A stretch of DNA of 64,000 nucleotides from Xanthomonas sp. GPE 39 (GTDB lineage: Bacteria; Pseudomonadota; Gammaproteobacteria; Xanthomonadales; Xanthomonadaceae), in the NCBI RefSeq assembly GCF_000963005.1, contig NZ_JZHZ01000007.1, positions 1,880,848-1,944,847 on the forward strand, given 5' to 3'. Positions 1 through 8,368 of this stretch are shown here, piece after piece. A program made the translations under genes and the position numbers. The number at the start of each line of letters is the position of its first letter. Within the stretch, counting starts at the first letter, position 1. The notes beneath the pieces are model-generated. The model ran no database searches and was not told the origin of the DNA. It saw nothing but the letters and a program-made list of their open reading frames with translations.

Positions 1-108
1 CGCACGCAACGATGGATGAAGGATGCAGAACGCCGTCATCGACATCGCATCGCCCCGCACAGACGGGCGCGTCTGCACATGACACGCCGTTGACCGACGC
101 AGCGAGTC
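1..108. other. Window edge, no gene recognised
   Basis: No reading frame here has a recognisable product. It lies downstream of the minus-strand feo operon and probably holds its transcript end or the end of a gene outside the window. Confidence 0.3.
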
Positions 109-363
109 TCAATGTCGACGCGGTGGCGCGGGACCGCAGTTATCGCAACCGCCACATCCCCCCGCGCCAACGCTGGGCGGCGGTGCGATCGCCCGCCCCA
201 AAGACTGCAACCACACCGGGCGAGCCGGCCGCAGCAATACCCGCGCCAGCGCACCGCGCAACCAACGCACGCTGCTGGGGAATTGTTTCTTCAATACCAC
301 CCAGGCACTCACCAGCACCGCCAGCGCGATCAGCAGATACTGCAGCAGCAACGAGGCACTCAT
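109..363 (-). CDS. Small FeoB-associated Cys-rich membrane protein
   Basis: An 84-residue protein with one N-terminal membrane helix (about residues 4-24), a basic middle and a C-terminal cysteine cluster GCGGCDNCG. Its ATG follows the feoB stop by one base, so it is the third gene of the feo operon. Small proteins with clustered cysteines are common next to feoB (FeoC, or DUF6587-like caps in Xanthomonadaceae). A role in iron sensing or in FeoB assembly is inference. The Cys cluster could bind iron or an Fe-S centre, but no homologue function is proven by what is visible here. Confidence 0.75.
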   Translation of the reverse strand: MSASLLLQYLLIALAVLVSAWVVLKKQFPSSVRWLRGALARVLLRPARPVWLQSLGRAIAPPPSVGAGGCGGCDNCGPAPPRRH

Positions 364-364
364 C

Positions 365-2224
365 TCACCCCCCTCCCAACGCCACGACGACCTGGTAGGT
401 GATGAGCGAGGCCAGATAGGCCAACGCGAACAGGTAGCACGCCGCGATGCTCATCTGCTTCCACGAATTGGTCTCGCGCTTGATCGTGGCCAGGGTGGAA
501 ATGCACATCGGCGCGTAGATGTACCAGGCCAACAGGGATAACGCGGTGGCCAGCGACCAGCCATTGCCGATCAACGGTGCCAGCGCCTGCGCGGCGGCAG
601 CGTCGTCGCTGGCGGACAACGCATACACCGTCGCCAGCGACGACACCGCCACCTCGCGTGCGGCCAGCCCCGGGATCAGCGCGATACAGATCTGCCAATT
701 GAAGCCCAGCGGCGCGAACACCACGGCCATCGCATGGCCGATGCGCCCGGCGAAGCTGTAATCGATCATCGGCATGGTCGCATTGGCCGGTGCTGCCGGG
801 AAATTCAATAGAAACCACAGCAGGATGGTCAGCGCCAGGATGATGCCGCCCACGCGCTTGAGAAAGATCGCCGCACGCTCCCACAGACCCAGCCCCAGGT
901 CGCGCAGGCGCGGAACGCGGTACGAAGGCAGCTCCAGCAACAGCGGATGCTCGCCCCTATCGCGGCGCCATTTCTTCATCGCCCAGGAGACTCCCAGGCC
1001 ACTGACGATGGCGGCCACGTACAAGCCGAACAGCACCAACCCCTGCCGATTGAACACCCCCCAGACCTGCTGTTGCGGCACGAACGCGGCGATCAGCAGC
1101 GTGTACACCGGCAGCCGCGCCGAGCAGGTCATCAATGGCGCCACGAGAATGGTGGCCAGGCGGTCGCGCGGGTCCTGGATACTGCGCGTGGACATGATGC
1201 CCGGCACCGCGCAGGCGAAACTTGAAAGCAGCGGGATGAACGAGCGTCCAGACAATCCCGCTGCCGACATCATGCGATCGAGCAAAAACGCCGCGCGCGG
1301 CAAGTAGCCGGATTCTTCCAGCACCAAAATGAAGCCGCACAAGATCAGGATCTGCGGCAAAAACACCACCACGCCGCCTATCCCGGCAATGACGCCATCC
1401 ACCACCAAGCTGTTCAGCGGCCCGGCCGGCATGGCCGCGCCCACCCAGGCGCCGAGTGCATTGCTGGCGTCTTCGATCAAATCCATCAGCGGCTTGGCCC
1501 AGGCGAACACTGCCTGGAAGATCAGGAACATCACCAGTACCAAGGTCAGCAACCCGACGACCGGATGCAGCAGCCAGCGATCCAGCGCGTCGTCGATACG
1601 CGCCGTGCGGCTGGGCATCGTCACCGCACGCGCAAGGATGCTGCGCACCTGATCGTGATCGTCGCCGCGCGCATCGACCGACGCCACCACGGGCGGCAAC
1701 GCCGGTGCCAGCGTATCCAGGTATTGGACCAACGCACGTGCGCCGTGGCGACGCACCGCCACGGTTTCGATCACCGGCACGCCCAGCGCCTGCTCCAGTG
1801 CCTGGCGGTCGATACCGATACCACGGCGCTGCGCGGCGTCGACCATATTCAGCGCCACCAGCATCGGCTTGCCCAGCGCGCGCAATTCCAATGCGAAACG
1901 CAAGTGCAGGCGCAGGTTGGTCGCATCGACCACGCACACCAGGACATCCGGCGCCGGCTCGCCTGGGTAAAAGCCACGGCACAGATCGCGGGTGATGGCT
2001 TCATCGACACTGGCCGGTTGCAGACTGTAGGCACCGGGCAGATCCAGCACCGCGAACTCACGTCCGGATGGCGCACGCAAGCGCCCCTCCTTGCGCTCGA
2101 CGGTAACGCCAGCATAGTTGGCGATTTTCTGCCTGCTACCGGTCAACTGATTGAACAATGCAGTCTTGCCGCAATTCGGGTTGCCGACCAAAGCCAGACG
2201 CAGCGGCGCAAGCGCCTCCTTCAT
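365..2224 (-). CDS. feoB: Ferrous iron transporter FeoB
   Basis: Inner-membrane Fe(II) importer with an N-terminal G-protein domain. The G1 loop GNPNCGKT is at residues 14-21, G3 DLPG at about 61-64 and G4 NMVD at about 126-129. The helical middle and the C-terminal half carry two Gate (nucleoside-recognition type) segments with many membrane helices. At 619 aa it is shorter than the 773-aa E. coli protein but lacks none of the core G or Gate regions. Its start overlaps the feoA stop by 4 bp (ATGA), so the two are translationally coupled. Expression is expected to follow the Fur box upstream of feoA. Confidence 0.97.
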   Translation of the reverse strand: MKEALAPLRLALVGNPNCGKTALFNQLTGSRQKIANYAGVTVERKEGRLRAPSGREFAVLDLPGAYSLQPASVDEAITRDLCRGFYPGEPAPDVLVCVVDATNLRLHLRFALELRALGKPMLVALNMVDAAQRRGIGIDRQALEQALGVPVIETVAVRRHGARALVQYLDTLAPALPPVVASVDARGDDHDQVRSILARAVTMPSRTARIDDALDRWLLHPVVGLLTLVLVMFLIFQAVFAWAKPLMDLIEDASNALGAWVGAAMPAGPLNSLVVDGVIAGIGGVVVFLPQILILCGFILVLEESGYLPRAAFLLDRMMSAAGLSGRSFIPLLSSFACAVPGIMSTRSIQDPRDRLATILVAPLMTCSARLPVYTLLIAAFVPQQQVWGVFNRQGLVLFGLYVAAIVSGLGVSWAMKKWRRDRGEHPLLLELPSYRVPRLRDLGLGLWERAAIFLKRVGGIILALTILLWFLLNFPAAPANATMPMIDYSFAGRIGHAMAVVFAPLGFNWQICIALIPGLAAREVAVSSLATVYALSASDDAAAAQALAPLIGNGWSLATALSLLAWYIYAPMCISTLATIKRETNSWKQMSIAACYLFALAYLASLITYQVVVALGGG

Positions 2225-2472
2225 GGCCGCCCCTCGATCAGCGGACTGACCTGCACCCGCGCCGCTTCACTGCGGCGCAGCGCAAACCGCGTATAGCCCA
2301 CCTGCACCAACAGTGGCTCCCCCCCGATCGGCCCACTGGTCAGCACTTGCACCTGCTCGCCGGCGACGAACCCCAGCTCGCGCAGACGCCGCGCAATGGC
2401 GTCGTTGGGCTGGCGCTCGTGCACGGCTTCCACCAGGGCGCTGCTACGCAAAGGCATATCGGACAAGGTCAC
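2221..2472 (-). CDS. feoA: Ferrous iron transport protein FeoA
   Basis: An 83-residue SH3-like FeoA domain protein, the usual length for the family. It has the typical central RRLRELGF segment and a hydrophobic beta-rich C-terminal half. FeoA is a small cytosolic partner that supports FeoB-driven Fe(II) uptake. It is first in the feoA-feoB-small-protein operon and overlaps feoB by 4 bp. A strong Fur-box-like site lies just upstream, so it should be derepressed under iron starvation. Confidence 0.93.
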   Translation of the reverse strand: MTLSDMPLRSSALVEAVHERQPNDAIARRLRELGFVAGEQVQVLTSGPIGGEPLLVQVGYTRFALRRSEAARVQVSPLIEGRP

Positions 2473-2485
2473 AACAGGCTCTGTC

Positions 2486-2507
2486 GATAGGAATGATTAT
2501 CAATTAT
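2486..2507 (-). promoter_or_regulatory. Fur box upstream of feoA
   Basis: Read on the minus strand, the site contains GATAATCATT, the exact central ten bases of the 19-bp E. coli Fur consensus, flanked by an ATAAT half and a degenerate right half. It lies 14-35 bp before the feoA start, where a repressor would occlude the promoter. Iron-dependent repression of feoAB by Fur is established in related bacteria; for this locus it is inference from the site. Confidence 0.8.
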
Positions 2508-2597
2508 AGCATCGCAACGCCGTATCCATGGCGGTCGCGGCGCAGCCGGATATGATCGCACAATGGCAGCCATTCCCTTTCCGCACGAGATCCATCG

Positions 2598-3386
2598 ATG
2601 AGCGATGCACTGCTGCTGGAGCGATCGGGCAAGGTCCTGGCGCTGCAGTTGAACCGCCCCGCACTGCGCAACGCCTTCGACGCCGCCTTGATCGCGCAAC
2701 TCACCGACGCGCTGCAACAGATCGCGGTCGATCCGCTGATCCAGATCGTGGTCCTGGGCGGCACCGGCAGCGCATTCTCGGCCGGTGCCGACCTGCAATG
2801 GATGCGCGCGATGGCCGCCGCCAGCGCGCAGGACAATCACGACGACGCGATGGCCCTGGCGCGCTTGATGCGCGTGCTCGACGAACTGCCCAAGCCCACC
2901 GTCGCGCGTGTCCACGGCGCCGCGTTCGGCGGCGCGGTGGGGTTGATCGCATGCTGCGACATCGCGGTGGCGTCCACCGATGCGCGCTTCGCGCTCAGCG
3001 AAAGTCGCCTGGGCCTGCTGCCGGCGGTGATCTCGCCCTACGTGATCGCCGCCATCGGTGCACGCCAGGCGCGGCGCTGGTTCGCCAGTGCCGAGCCGTT
3101 CGACGCCACCACCGCCGCGCAGATCGGCCTGGTCCACGAGGTGGTGGCACCGCAGGCGCTGGACGCAGCGGTGCAACAGCAGGTGGCGCTGCTGGGCCAA
3201 GCCGGGCCGCTGGCCGCCGCCGCCGCCAAGACCTTAGTGCGGCGTGTCGCCGCTGGTGGCGAACGCGATGCGCTGGACCAGGCCAATGCCGCGCTGATCG
3301 CGCAGTTGCGGGTCTCGCCCGAAGGTCAGGAAGGCCTCGGCGCATTCCTCGAAAAGCGCGCTCCGCGCTGGATCGGCCAGAGCTGA
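2598..3386 (+). CDS. Enoyl-CoA hydratase/isomerase, probably methylglutaconyl-CoA hydratase
   Basis: A 262-aa crotonase-fold protein. Oxyanion-hole segments are visible at FSAGADL (about residues 60-66) and HGAAFGGAVGL (about 107-117). The neighbouring HMG-CoA lyase points to the leucine/isovalerate pathway, where LiuC hydrates 3-methylglutaconyl-CoA to HMG-CoA, which the lyase then cleaves. The usual partners (isovaleryl-CoA dehydrogenase and the two methylcrotonyl-CoA carboxylase subunits) are not in view. The fold is certain; the exact substrate is inferred from context. Confidence 0.88.
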   Translation: MSDALLLERSGKVLALQLNRPALRNAFDAALIAQLTDALQQIAVDPLIQIVVLGGTGSAFSAGADLQWMRAMAAASAQDNHDDAMALARLMRVLDELPKPTVARVHGAAFGGAVGLIACCDIAVASTDARFALSESRLGLLPAVISPYVIAAIGARQARRWFASAEPFDATTAAQIGLVHEVVAPQALDAAVQQQVALLGQAGPLAAAAAKTLVRRVAAGGERDALDQANAALIAQLRVSPEGQEGLGAFLEKRAPRWIGQS

Positions 3387-3551
3387 CATGTCACCACAGC
3401 GCGCCGTATCCGCGTCGACCAGCAGCAGGCTAGCCCCGCTGGCGAGCCACCCGTGCCGCTGCTGGTGGCGATGTGAATCAGCAATCGCCGTGATCCAAAC
3501 CATCGCAGCCGCGCTCACCTCTGCCACCTTGTATCTACAGAGGCGGCCGGC

Positions 3552-4469
3552 ATGAGCGATATCGTGCGCGTGGTGGAAGTCGGTCCGCGCGACGGCCTGC
3601 AGAACGAGAAGACCTGGGTCGCCACCGTCGACAAAATCGAGTTGATCGCCAGGCTGTCTCGCACCGGCCTGCCGAGCATCGAGGCAACCAGCTTCGTCAG
3701 CCCGACATGGGTGCCGCAACTGGCCGACGCAGCGCAGGTCTACGCCGGCATCGTGCCGACGCCAGGCGTGGACTATCCCGTGCTGGTACCCAATCTACAG
3801 GGCTACGAGCGCGCCATCGCGGTGGGCGTGCGCGAAGTGGCGGTGTTCACCGCAGCCTCGGAAACCTTCAACCGCACCAATACCAATGCCGGCATCGATG
3901 CGTCGCTGGCGCGCTTTGCACCGGTACTGGCGCGTGCCGCAGCGGACGGAGTCAAGGTGCGCGGTTATGTTTCCACCGTGCTCGGCTGCCCTTACCAGGG
4001 CGTAGTCCCGTTGAACGACGTGGTGCGGGTGGCGCAACGCCTGCACGCGATGGGGTGCTACGAAATCTCGCTGGGCGACACCATCGGGATCGGCACGCCG
4101 GCCAAGGCACGGGCGATGCTGCGCGCGGTCGCCAGCGAGGTGCCGATGGCGGCGTTGGCGGTGCACTTCCACGATACCTACGGGCAGGCATTGGCCAACA
4201 TCGCCGCGTGCCTGGACGAGGGAGTGCGCGTGGTCGATGCGGCGGTGTCCGGCGCTGGCGGCTGCCCCTACGCCAAGGGCGCCAGCGGCAACGTGGCCAG
4301 CGAGGACGTGGTCTACCTGTTGCATGGCAACGGCGTGCAGACCGGCATCGATCTATCGGCACTGGCCGCGACCGGGCGCTGGCTGGCGCATCGACTGAAC
4401 CGGCCCACCGGCAGCAAGGTCGGTCAGGCGCTGGCAGCGGACCAGGACACGACGACGCCAGCACCGTAA
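3552..4469 (+). CDS. mvaB: Hydroxymethylglutaryl-CoA lyase
   Basis: A 305-aa TIM-barrel lyase that splits HMG-CoA into acetyl-CoA and acetoacetate, the last step of leucine breakdown. The N-terminal substrate/metal motif VGPRDGLQNE is at residues 9-18, the metal-binding HFHDTYGQ follows mid-protein, and the family signature SGAGGCPYAKGASGN, with the catalytic cysteine, lies near residue 233-247. It follows the enoyl-CoA hydratase after a 165-bp gap. That gap shows no clear gene but is where a pathway subunit could have been lost. Confidence 0.95.
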   Translation: MSDIVRVVEVGPRDGLQNEKTWVATVDKIELIARLSRTGLPSIEATSFVSPTWVPQLADAAQVYAGIVPTPGVDYPVLVPNLQGYERAIAVGVREVAVFTAASETFNRTNTNAGIDASLARFAPVLARAAADGVKVRGYVSTVLGCPYQGVVPLNDVVRVAQRLHAMGCYEISLGDTIGIGTPAKARAMLRAVASEVPMAALAVHFHDTYGQALANIAACLDEGVRVVDAAVSGAGGCPYAKGASGNVASEDVVYLLHGNGVQTGIDLSALAATGRWLAHRLNRPTGSKVGQALAADQDTTTPAP

Positions 4470-4537
4470 CCCCACATGCGCCACATGGCCGCTCCCGGCT
4501 AAACTGCGGTTTTCCCGCGTCCGCTAAGGAAATCTCG

Positions 4538-5308
4538 ATGCAACTTGCCGATCTGCGCGCCGTGGTCACCGGCGGCGTGTCCGGCCTCGGACTGGCCGTG
4601 GCACAGCGCATCGTCGCCGAGGGTGGCAAGGTGGCGCTGCTGGATCTGAACGACGACAAGGGCACAGCCGCGATTACCGCACTGGGCAAGCAGCAGGCTT
4701 GCTACCTGCGCACCGACGTCAGCAACGAGGCCCAAGTGGCGGCACACTTGGATACCGCACAGCAGTTCCTCGGCGGCCTCAACACCGCGATCAACTGTGC
4801 CGGCATCCTCGGCGCAGGCCGCATCCTCGGCAAGGAAGCGCCGATGGCGCTGGCCTCGTTCCAGAACACGGTGATGGTCAATCTCGTCGGCAGTTTCAAT
4901 GTCGCCAAAGCGGCGGCGAACCTGATGCAGCACAACGCACCTGGCGAGGATGGCGAGCGCGGTGCGATCGTCAACACCGCCAGCATCGCCGCCTACGAAG
5001 GCCAGATCGGCCAAGCGGCGTATGCCGCGTCCAAGGGCGGCGTGGTGGCGATGACGCTGCCGATGGCACGCGAATTTGCGCGCTTCGGTATCCGCGTCAA
5101 CACCATCGCCCCCGGCATCTTCTGGACACCGATGGTCGATGGCATGCCCGAGGCCGTGCAGCAGTCGCTAGCCGCCGCGATCCCGTATCCTTCGCGCCTC
5201 GGACAGCCGGAGGAATTCGCCGACACGGTGATGTTCCTGCTGCGCAACCGCTACCTCAATGGCGAAGTGATCCGCCTCGACGGTGCGGTACGCCTGGCCC
5301 CCAAATAA
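4538..5308 (+). CDS. Short-chain dehydrogenase, HSD17B10-like 3-hydroxyacyl-CoA dehydrogenase
   Basis: A 256-aa SDR. The Rossmann glycine motif TGGVSGLG is at residues 11-18, the adenine-contact Asp in LLDLND follows, and NCAG is at 87-90. The catalytic triad Ser149, Tyr162 and Lys166 is intact (YAASK). The chosen ATG has TAAGGA eight bases upstream. The sequence resembles type II 3-hydroxyacyl-CoA dehydrogenases acting in branched-chain amino acid and fatty acid oxidation, consistent with the preceding lyase. A 28-bp perfect palindrome follows the stop codon. Confidence 0.9.
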   Translation: MQLADLRAVVTGGVSGLGLAVAQRIVAEGGKVALLDLNDDKGTAAITALGKQQACYLRTDVSNEAQVAAHLDTAQQFLGGLNTAINCAGILGAGRILGKEAPMALASFQNTVMVNLVGSFNVAKAAANLMQHNAPGEDGERGAIVNTASIAAYEGQIGQAAYAASKGGVVAMTLPMAREFARFGIRVNTIAPGIFWTPMVDGMPEAVQQSLAAAIPYPSRLGQPEEFADTVMFLLRNRYLNGEVIRLDGAVRLAPK

Positions 5309-5310
5309 CC

Positions 5311-5338
5311 GCGACAGCGGCCCATGGGCCGCTGTCGC
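5311..5338. repeat. Perfect 28-bp palindrome after the SDR gene
   Basis: The left arm GCGACAGCGGCCCA at 5311-5324 is followed at once by its exact reverse complement at 5325-5338. It starts two bases after the SDR stop and lies 38 bp before the efpL start. As RNA it would fold into a very stable GC-rich hairpin, but without a U-run, so it is either a weak or Rho-assisted terminator, or a dyad protein-binding site. Confidence 0.85.
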
Positions 5339-5376
5339 GCACCCCCTCTTCGCTTCCACCCACATCCTGTGCCGCC

Positions 5377-5943
5377 ATGAAAGCCAACGAAATCAAGAAA
5401 GGCAACGTCGTCGAATACAACAACAGCGTGTACCAGATCCGCGACATCGAGCGCAGCTCGCCGCAGGGGCGTGGCGGCAACGTGCGCTTCCGCTTCGTCA
5501 TGTACAGCGTGCCCGGTGGCAACAAGCTCGACGCCAGTTTCGACGGCGACGACGACCTGCGCGAGGTCGAATTGATGCGCCGTCAGGCCAGCTTCTCCTA
5601 CAAGGACGGCGAGGCGTTCGTGTTTCTCGACGACGAGGACTACACGCCCTACACACTGGACGCCGACGCCATCGGCAACGACGCCGGCTACATCACCGAC
5701 GGTCTCAGCGGCATCTACGTGCAGGTCATCGACGACCAGCCGGTGGCGATCCAACTGCCACAGAGCGTCACCCTGGAAGTGGTCGAGACACCGCCGGAGC
5801 TCAAGGGCGGCACCGCGACCAAGCGGCCCAAACCGGCCAAACTCAACACCGGCATCGAGATCATGGTGCCGGAGTACATCGGCAACGGCGAACGCGTGCT
5901 GGTCAACACCACGACAGGCGAGTTCGCCGGCCGCGCGGACTGA
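5377..5943 (+). CDS. yeiP: Elongation factor P-like protein EfpL (YeiP)
   Basis: A 188-aa three-domain EF-P paralogue that relieves ribosome stalling on proline-rich and other difficult motifs. The N-terminal [14 protein letters not shown] matches YeiP, and the C-terminal domain ends in the conserved GEFAGRAD. The domain I loop reads SSPQGRGG with an arginine at position 32, matching the tip arginine of E. coli YeiP rather than the modified lysine (or rhamnosylated arginine context) of canonical EF-P. It follows the palindrome and is probably transcribed on its own or by read-through from the SDR gene. Confidence 0.93.
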   Translation: MKANEIKKGNVVEYNNSVYQIRDIERSSPQGRGGNVRFRFVMYSVPGGNKLDASFDGDDDLREVELMRRQASFSYKDGEAFVFLDDEDYTPYTLDADAIGNDAGYITDGLSGIYVQVIDDQPVAIQLPQSVTLEVVETPPELKGGTATKRPKPAKLNTGIEIMVPEYIGNGERVLVNTTTGEFAGRAD

Positions 5944-6021
5944 GCACCACCGCGCGGCGGCGACAACGACACCTGCGCGACCACACCGCGCGATGGCGGC
6001 CACCTTGCATCGACCTGCCGC

Positions 6022-7932
6022 TCACTGCACTGACGGCAGTGACAACTGCGAGGGCTGATTCAATTGCAGCCCGCCGCCCTCGCGGTTGAGCGTGCGCAGC
6101 CGCGCGCCCAGCGTCGCCAGGTTCGTGTCGAGCTGCTGCAACTCCGCCTGCAACGGCGACGGCAACAGATCACGCAGGCGTTTGCGCAGTGCGGTGCCGT
6201 CGGCGCGCAGCGGGGTGATCCACGCCTGACTGCGCTCCTGCAGCCAGGCACGCTCCTGTGCCTGCGGCAGGCCGTAGCCCGGCTGACCCTGCAACAAACT
6301 GGACGGTTGACTCAACAGCCCTTGCTGCGCGAGTACCGCGCGTACCGCCGCGGCCGCCTCGCGGGTATCGCCGACGGAATCCAAGCTGTTGCCAGGACGC
6401 ACCAGCGCAAACCAGGACGACGCGCGCAGATAACGCCGCTTCAGCGCGTCGCGAGCGCGCATCTCGGCACGCAAGCGGGCGGCATTCTCCAGCAGCAACA
6501 ACGCCGCACTGGCGCGCAGATCGCCGCGTTGCAGCCAAGGCGCACGCTGCGCGGCCGGCAGATCCAGCCAAGCATTGACATCGCGTGCCGGCAACGCCAG
6601 ACCCGCACGCGCCACCGCGAACATCTCGGCGAAATACGCGCTCGCCGCAGGGAAGTAATACCCCTGCCGCACCGCCGCCGCGTTGCGCTCCAACACCGAG
6701 GCATCGGCGATACCAGCGCGCAGCAGGCGCTGACGCAGGCCGGTCGGTGTGATGCCGGACAAGTGCGCAGCCGCCAATCGCGGTACCGCGTCGTGCAGCA
6801 GGGCGTAGGTCTCTACGGCGCAGTTATTGCTGAGAAAGTAGTAGCGACCGTCGTAGCTCCAATGCAGTTGTCCGGCGCGCTCCAGCAACGCGACGATCTC
6901 ATCGCGGCGCAGGTTCAACGGCAGCGACTGCAGCCCGCGCAGTTGTACCTGGGTGTAATCGTCGATCACTTGATGCAGCGGCAGCACGAACAACCGCGAC
7001 GGATACGAACCAATCAATCCACGCAGGTTGGAAATCTGCACATCGTTGACGAAGGCGCGAAACGACAGCACCACGTGGTCAGCCAGATCGAGCCGGCATT
7101 GCGGCCCGAGCGGCCGTCCCGGCGCGCAGATCACCAGGCGCAGCATGCTGTGGCCCCAGCGACTCATCGGCTGCGTATTGCCTTCGGCCAGCAGGTAATC
7201 CACCGCATAGACCCGTGCCGGGTCCACTTGCAGCAGCAGCGCCTGCTCGGCCAGCGGGTCCTGCACGAAGGTCAGGCCGGGCGCGCAGCGGGTCGGCGGC
7301 GGCGTCCATGCCAGACGCTGAGCGAAGTAGTCGGCCAAGGCCGGACGACGGCAGGCATAATCCGGATCGAGCAGGACGTGTTCCAGATTTACCGCCACGT
7401 ACTCTGCCGGCGATTCCAACTCGTAACGATCCGGACTGCGCTCGGTGAGGGCGTTGTGGTCACGACGCAGGCCCAGGCGCATCGGACTCACCTGCCATCC
7501 GGCCAAGTCCAGCAGGCGCGGATCGGACGATAAGTGGCCGGCTGCGGAATGGTCGTAAACATGCGCTAGTTCGTGCAGCAGCGCGGCCATAGCCGGTCGC
7601 CGTGCCGGATCGCTGGCCGGATCGGTGCCGGCATTGGCCGCCATCCATTCGCGCAGCAATTGCTTGTTCAACAGCACCCGCTGCGCCAAGGCGCGTCCGT
7701 GCACCTGCGGCGGTAGATCGTCGCGCCACTGTAGCGACACAGAGGCAGGCAGTGCCGCCGCCCAGGCCGGTGGCAGCCGTGCCTGCGCGGCATCGAGCAA
7801 GCTCCGACTGGCCGCGCGCTCGGAAGCGCTCAGCCCCTGGTCATCGCATTGCAATTGCACCGCTTGCGCCGGGACCGCGCAGGCCAGCGCTGCCAGGACA
7901 AGCCACCGCGCCACGCGGCGGCGCAGTGTCAC
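6022..7932 (-). CDS. Secreted DUF4105 protein with HExxH-type zinc motif
   Basis: A 636-aa exported protein with an N-terminal signal peptide (about residues 1-24, ending in AQA). An HELAHVYDH motif near residue 123 is typical of zinc metallopeptidases. The DUF4105 region (about residues 230-400) includes RWGHSMLRL and NNCAVETYALL, a His/Cys pair reminiscent of NlpC/P60-like peptidases. The C-terminal third is helical. Its start overlaps the stop of the small upstream gene by 4 bp. Periplasmic or outer-membrane location is inferred; the substrate is unknown. Confidence 0.85.
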   Translation of the reverse strand: MTLRRRVARWLVLAALACAVPAQAVQLQCDDQGLSASERAASRSLLDAAQARLPPAWAAALPASVSLQWRDDLPPQVHGRALAQRVLLNKQLLREWMAANAGTDPASDPARRPAMAALLHELAHVYDHSAAGHLSSDPRLLDLAGWQVSPMRLGLRRDHNALTERSPDRYELESPAEYVAVNLEHVLLDPDYACRRPALADYFAQRLAWTPPPTRCAPGLTFVQDPLAEQALLLQVDPARVYAVDYLLAEGNTQPMSRWGHSMLRLVICAPGRPLGPQCRLDLADHVVLSFRAFVNDVQISNLRGLIGSYPSRLFVLPLHQVIDDYTQVQLRGLQSLPLNLRRDEIVALLERAGQLHWSYDGRYYFLSNNCAVETYALLHDAVPRLAAAHLSGITPTGLRQRLLRAGIADASVLERNAAAVRQGYYFPAASAYFAEMFAVARAGLALPARDVNAWLDLPAAQRAPWLQRGDLRASAALLLLENAARLRAEMRARDALKRRYLRASSWFALVRPGNSLDSVGDTREAAAAVRAVLAQQGLLSQPSSLLQGQPGYGLPQAQERAWLQERSQAWITPLRADGTALRKRLRDLLPSPLQAELQQLDTNLATLGARLRTLNREGGGLQLNQPSQLSLPSVQ

Positions 7933-8249
7933 AGTGCCAGGATCGCCTGCGCCAATTCCAGGTCGCTGGCCTGCCGCGCCTGCGGATTGCGCTCGCGCAG
8001 CACACGCAGCGCCGCCTCCAATTGCGCGCCACGGATACGACCGGCGCTGGCGACGAAACCGGCGGCGTCATCGCGTGCCTGCAGCACAATCTTGTTGTTC
8101 CGGTTGGAACTGCTGTTCGAGGATTCCGAGCTGCCCGCCGAGCCAGCCGATGCGGAACCAGCCGAGCTGCCGGCGAAGCTGGACGCCTGCGCGAACACGG
8201 GCACGATCAGAGCGAGCAGCAAGGTCAAGCGCGCAGTCATTCGGGTCAT
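7929..8249 (-). CDS. Small Ser/Gly-rich secreted protein coupled to the DUF4105 gene
   Basis: A 106-aa protein starting MTRMTARL, with a clear signal peptide ending FAQA (about residue 22), a low-complexity Ser/Gly/Ala linker (about residues 23-50), and a helical C-terminal domain rich in Ala, Arg and Leu. A longer frame reaches 8372 but lacks a signal-like N-terminus, so the inner start was chosen. The stop overlaps the DUF4105 start (ATGA), implying co-translation and a shared role in the envelope. No known family recognised. Confidence 0.75.
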   Translation of the reverse strand: MTRMTARLTLLLALIVPVFAQASSFAGSSAGSASAGSAGSSESSNSSSNRNNKIVLQARDDAAGFVASAGRIRGAQLEAALRVLRERNPQARQASDLELAQAILAL

Positions 8250-8368
8250 CGCAATCGTTCCAGACAAAAGTCGTGTAAAGGAGCGCGGACAAGGCCACAG
8301 CACACCGCCAGGCGATTCACCGCGAGCAGTGGCTGAACCCGTGTCGGGCCGCGACGCCGCATGGGCGC

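Noticed and set aside
957-1982. Long Arg/Gly-rich frame inside feoB
   Set aside because: Shadow frame of feoB in high-GC DNA; no conserved motif and no ribosome site.
3707-4537. N-terminal extension of the SDR gene through the HMG-CoA lyase
   Set aside because: Out-of-frame lyase DNA; the SDR has its own ATG with TAAGGA.
6064-7533. 489-codon plus-strand frame opposite the DUF4105 gene
   Set aside because: Antisense shadow; composition (Arg/Gln/His-rich) is typical of the complementary strand of a GC-rich gene.
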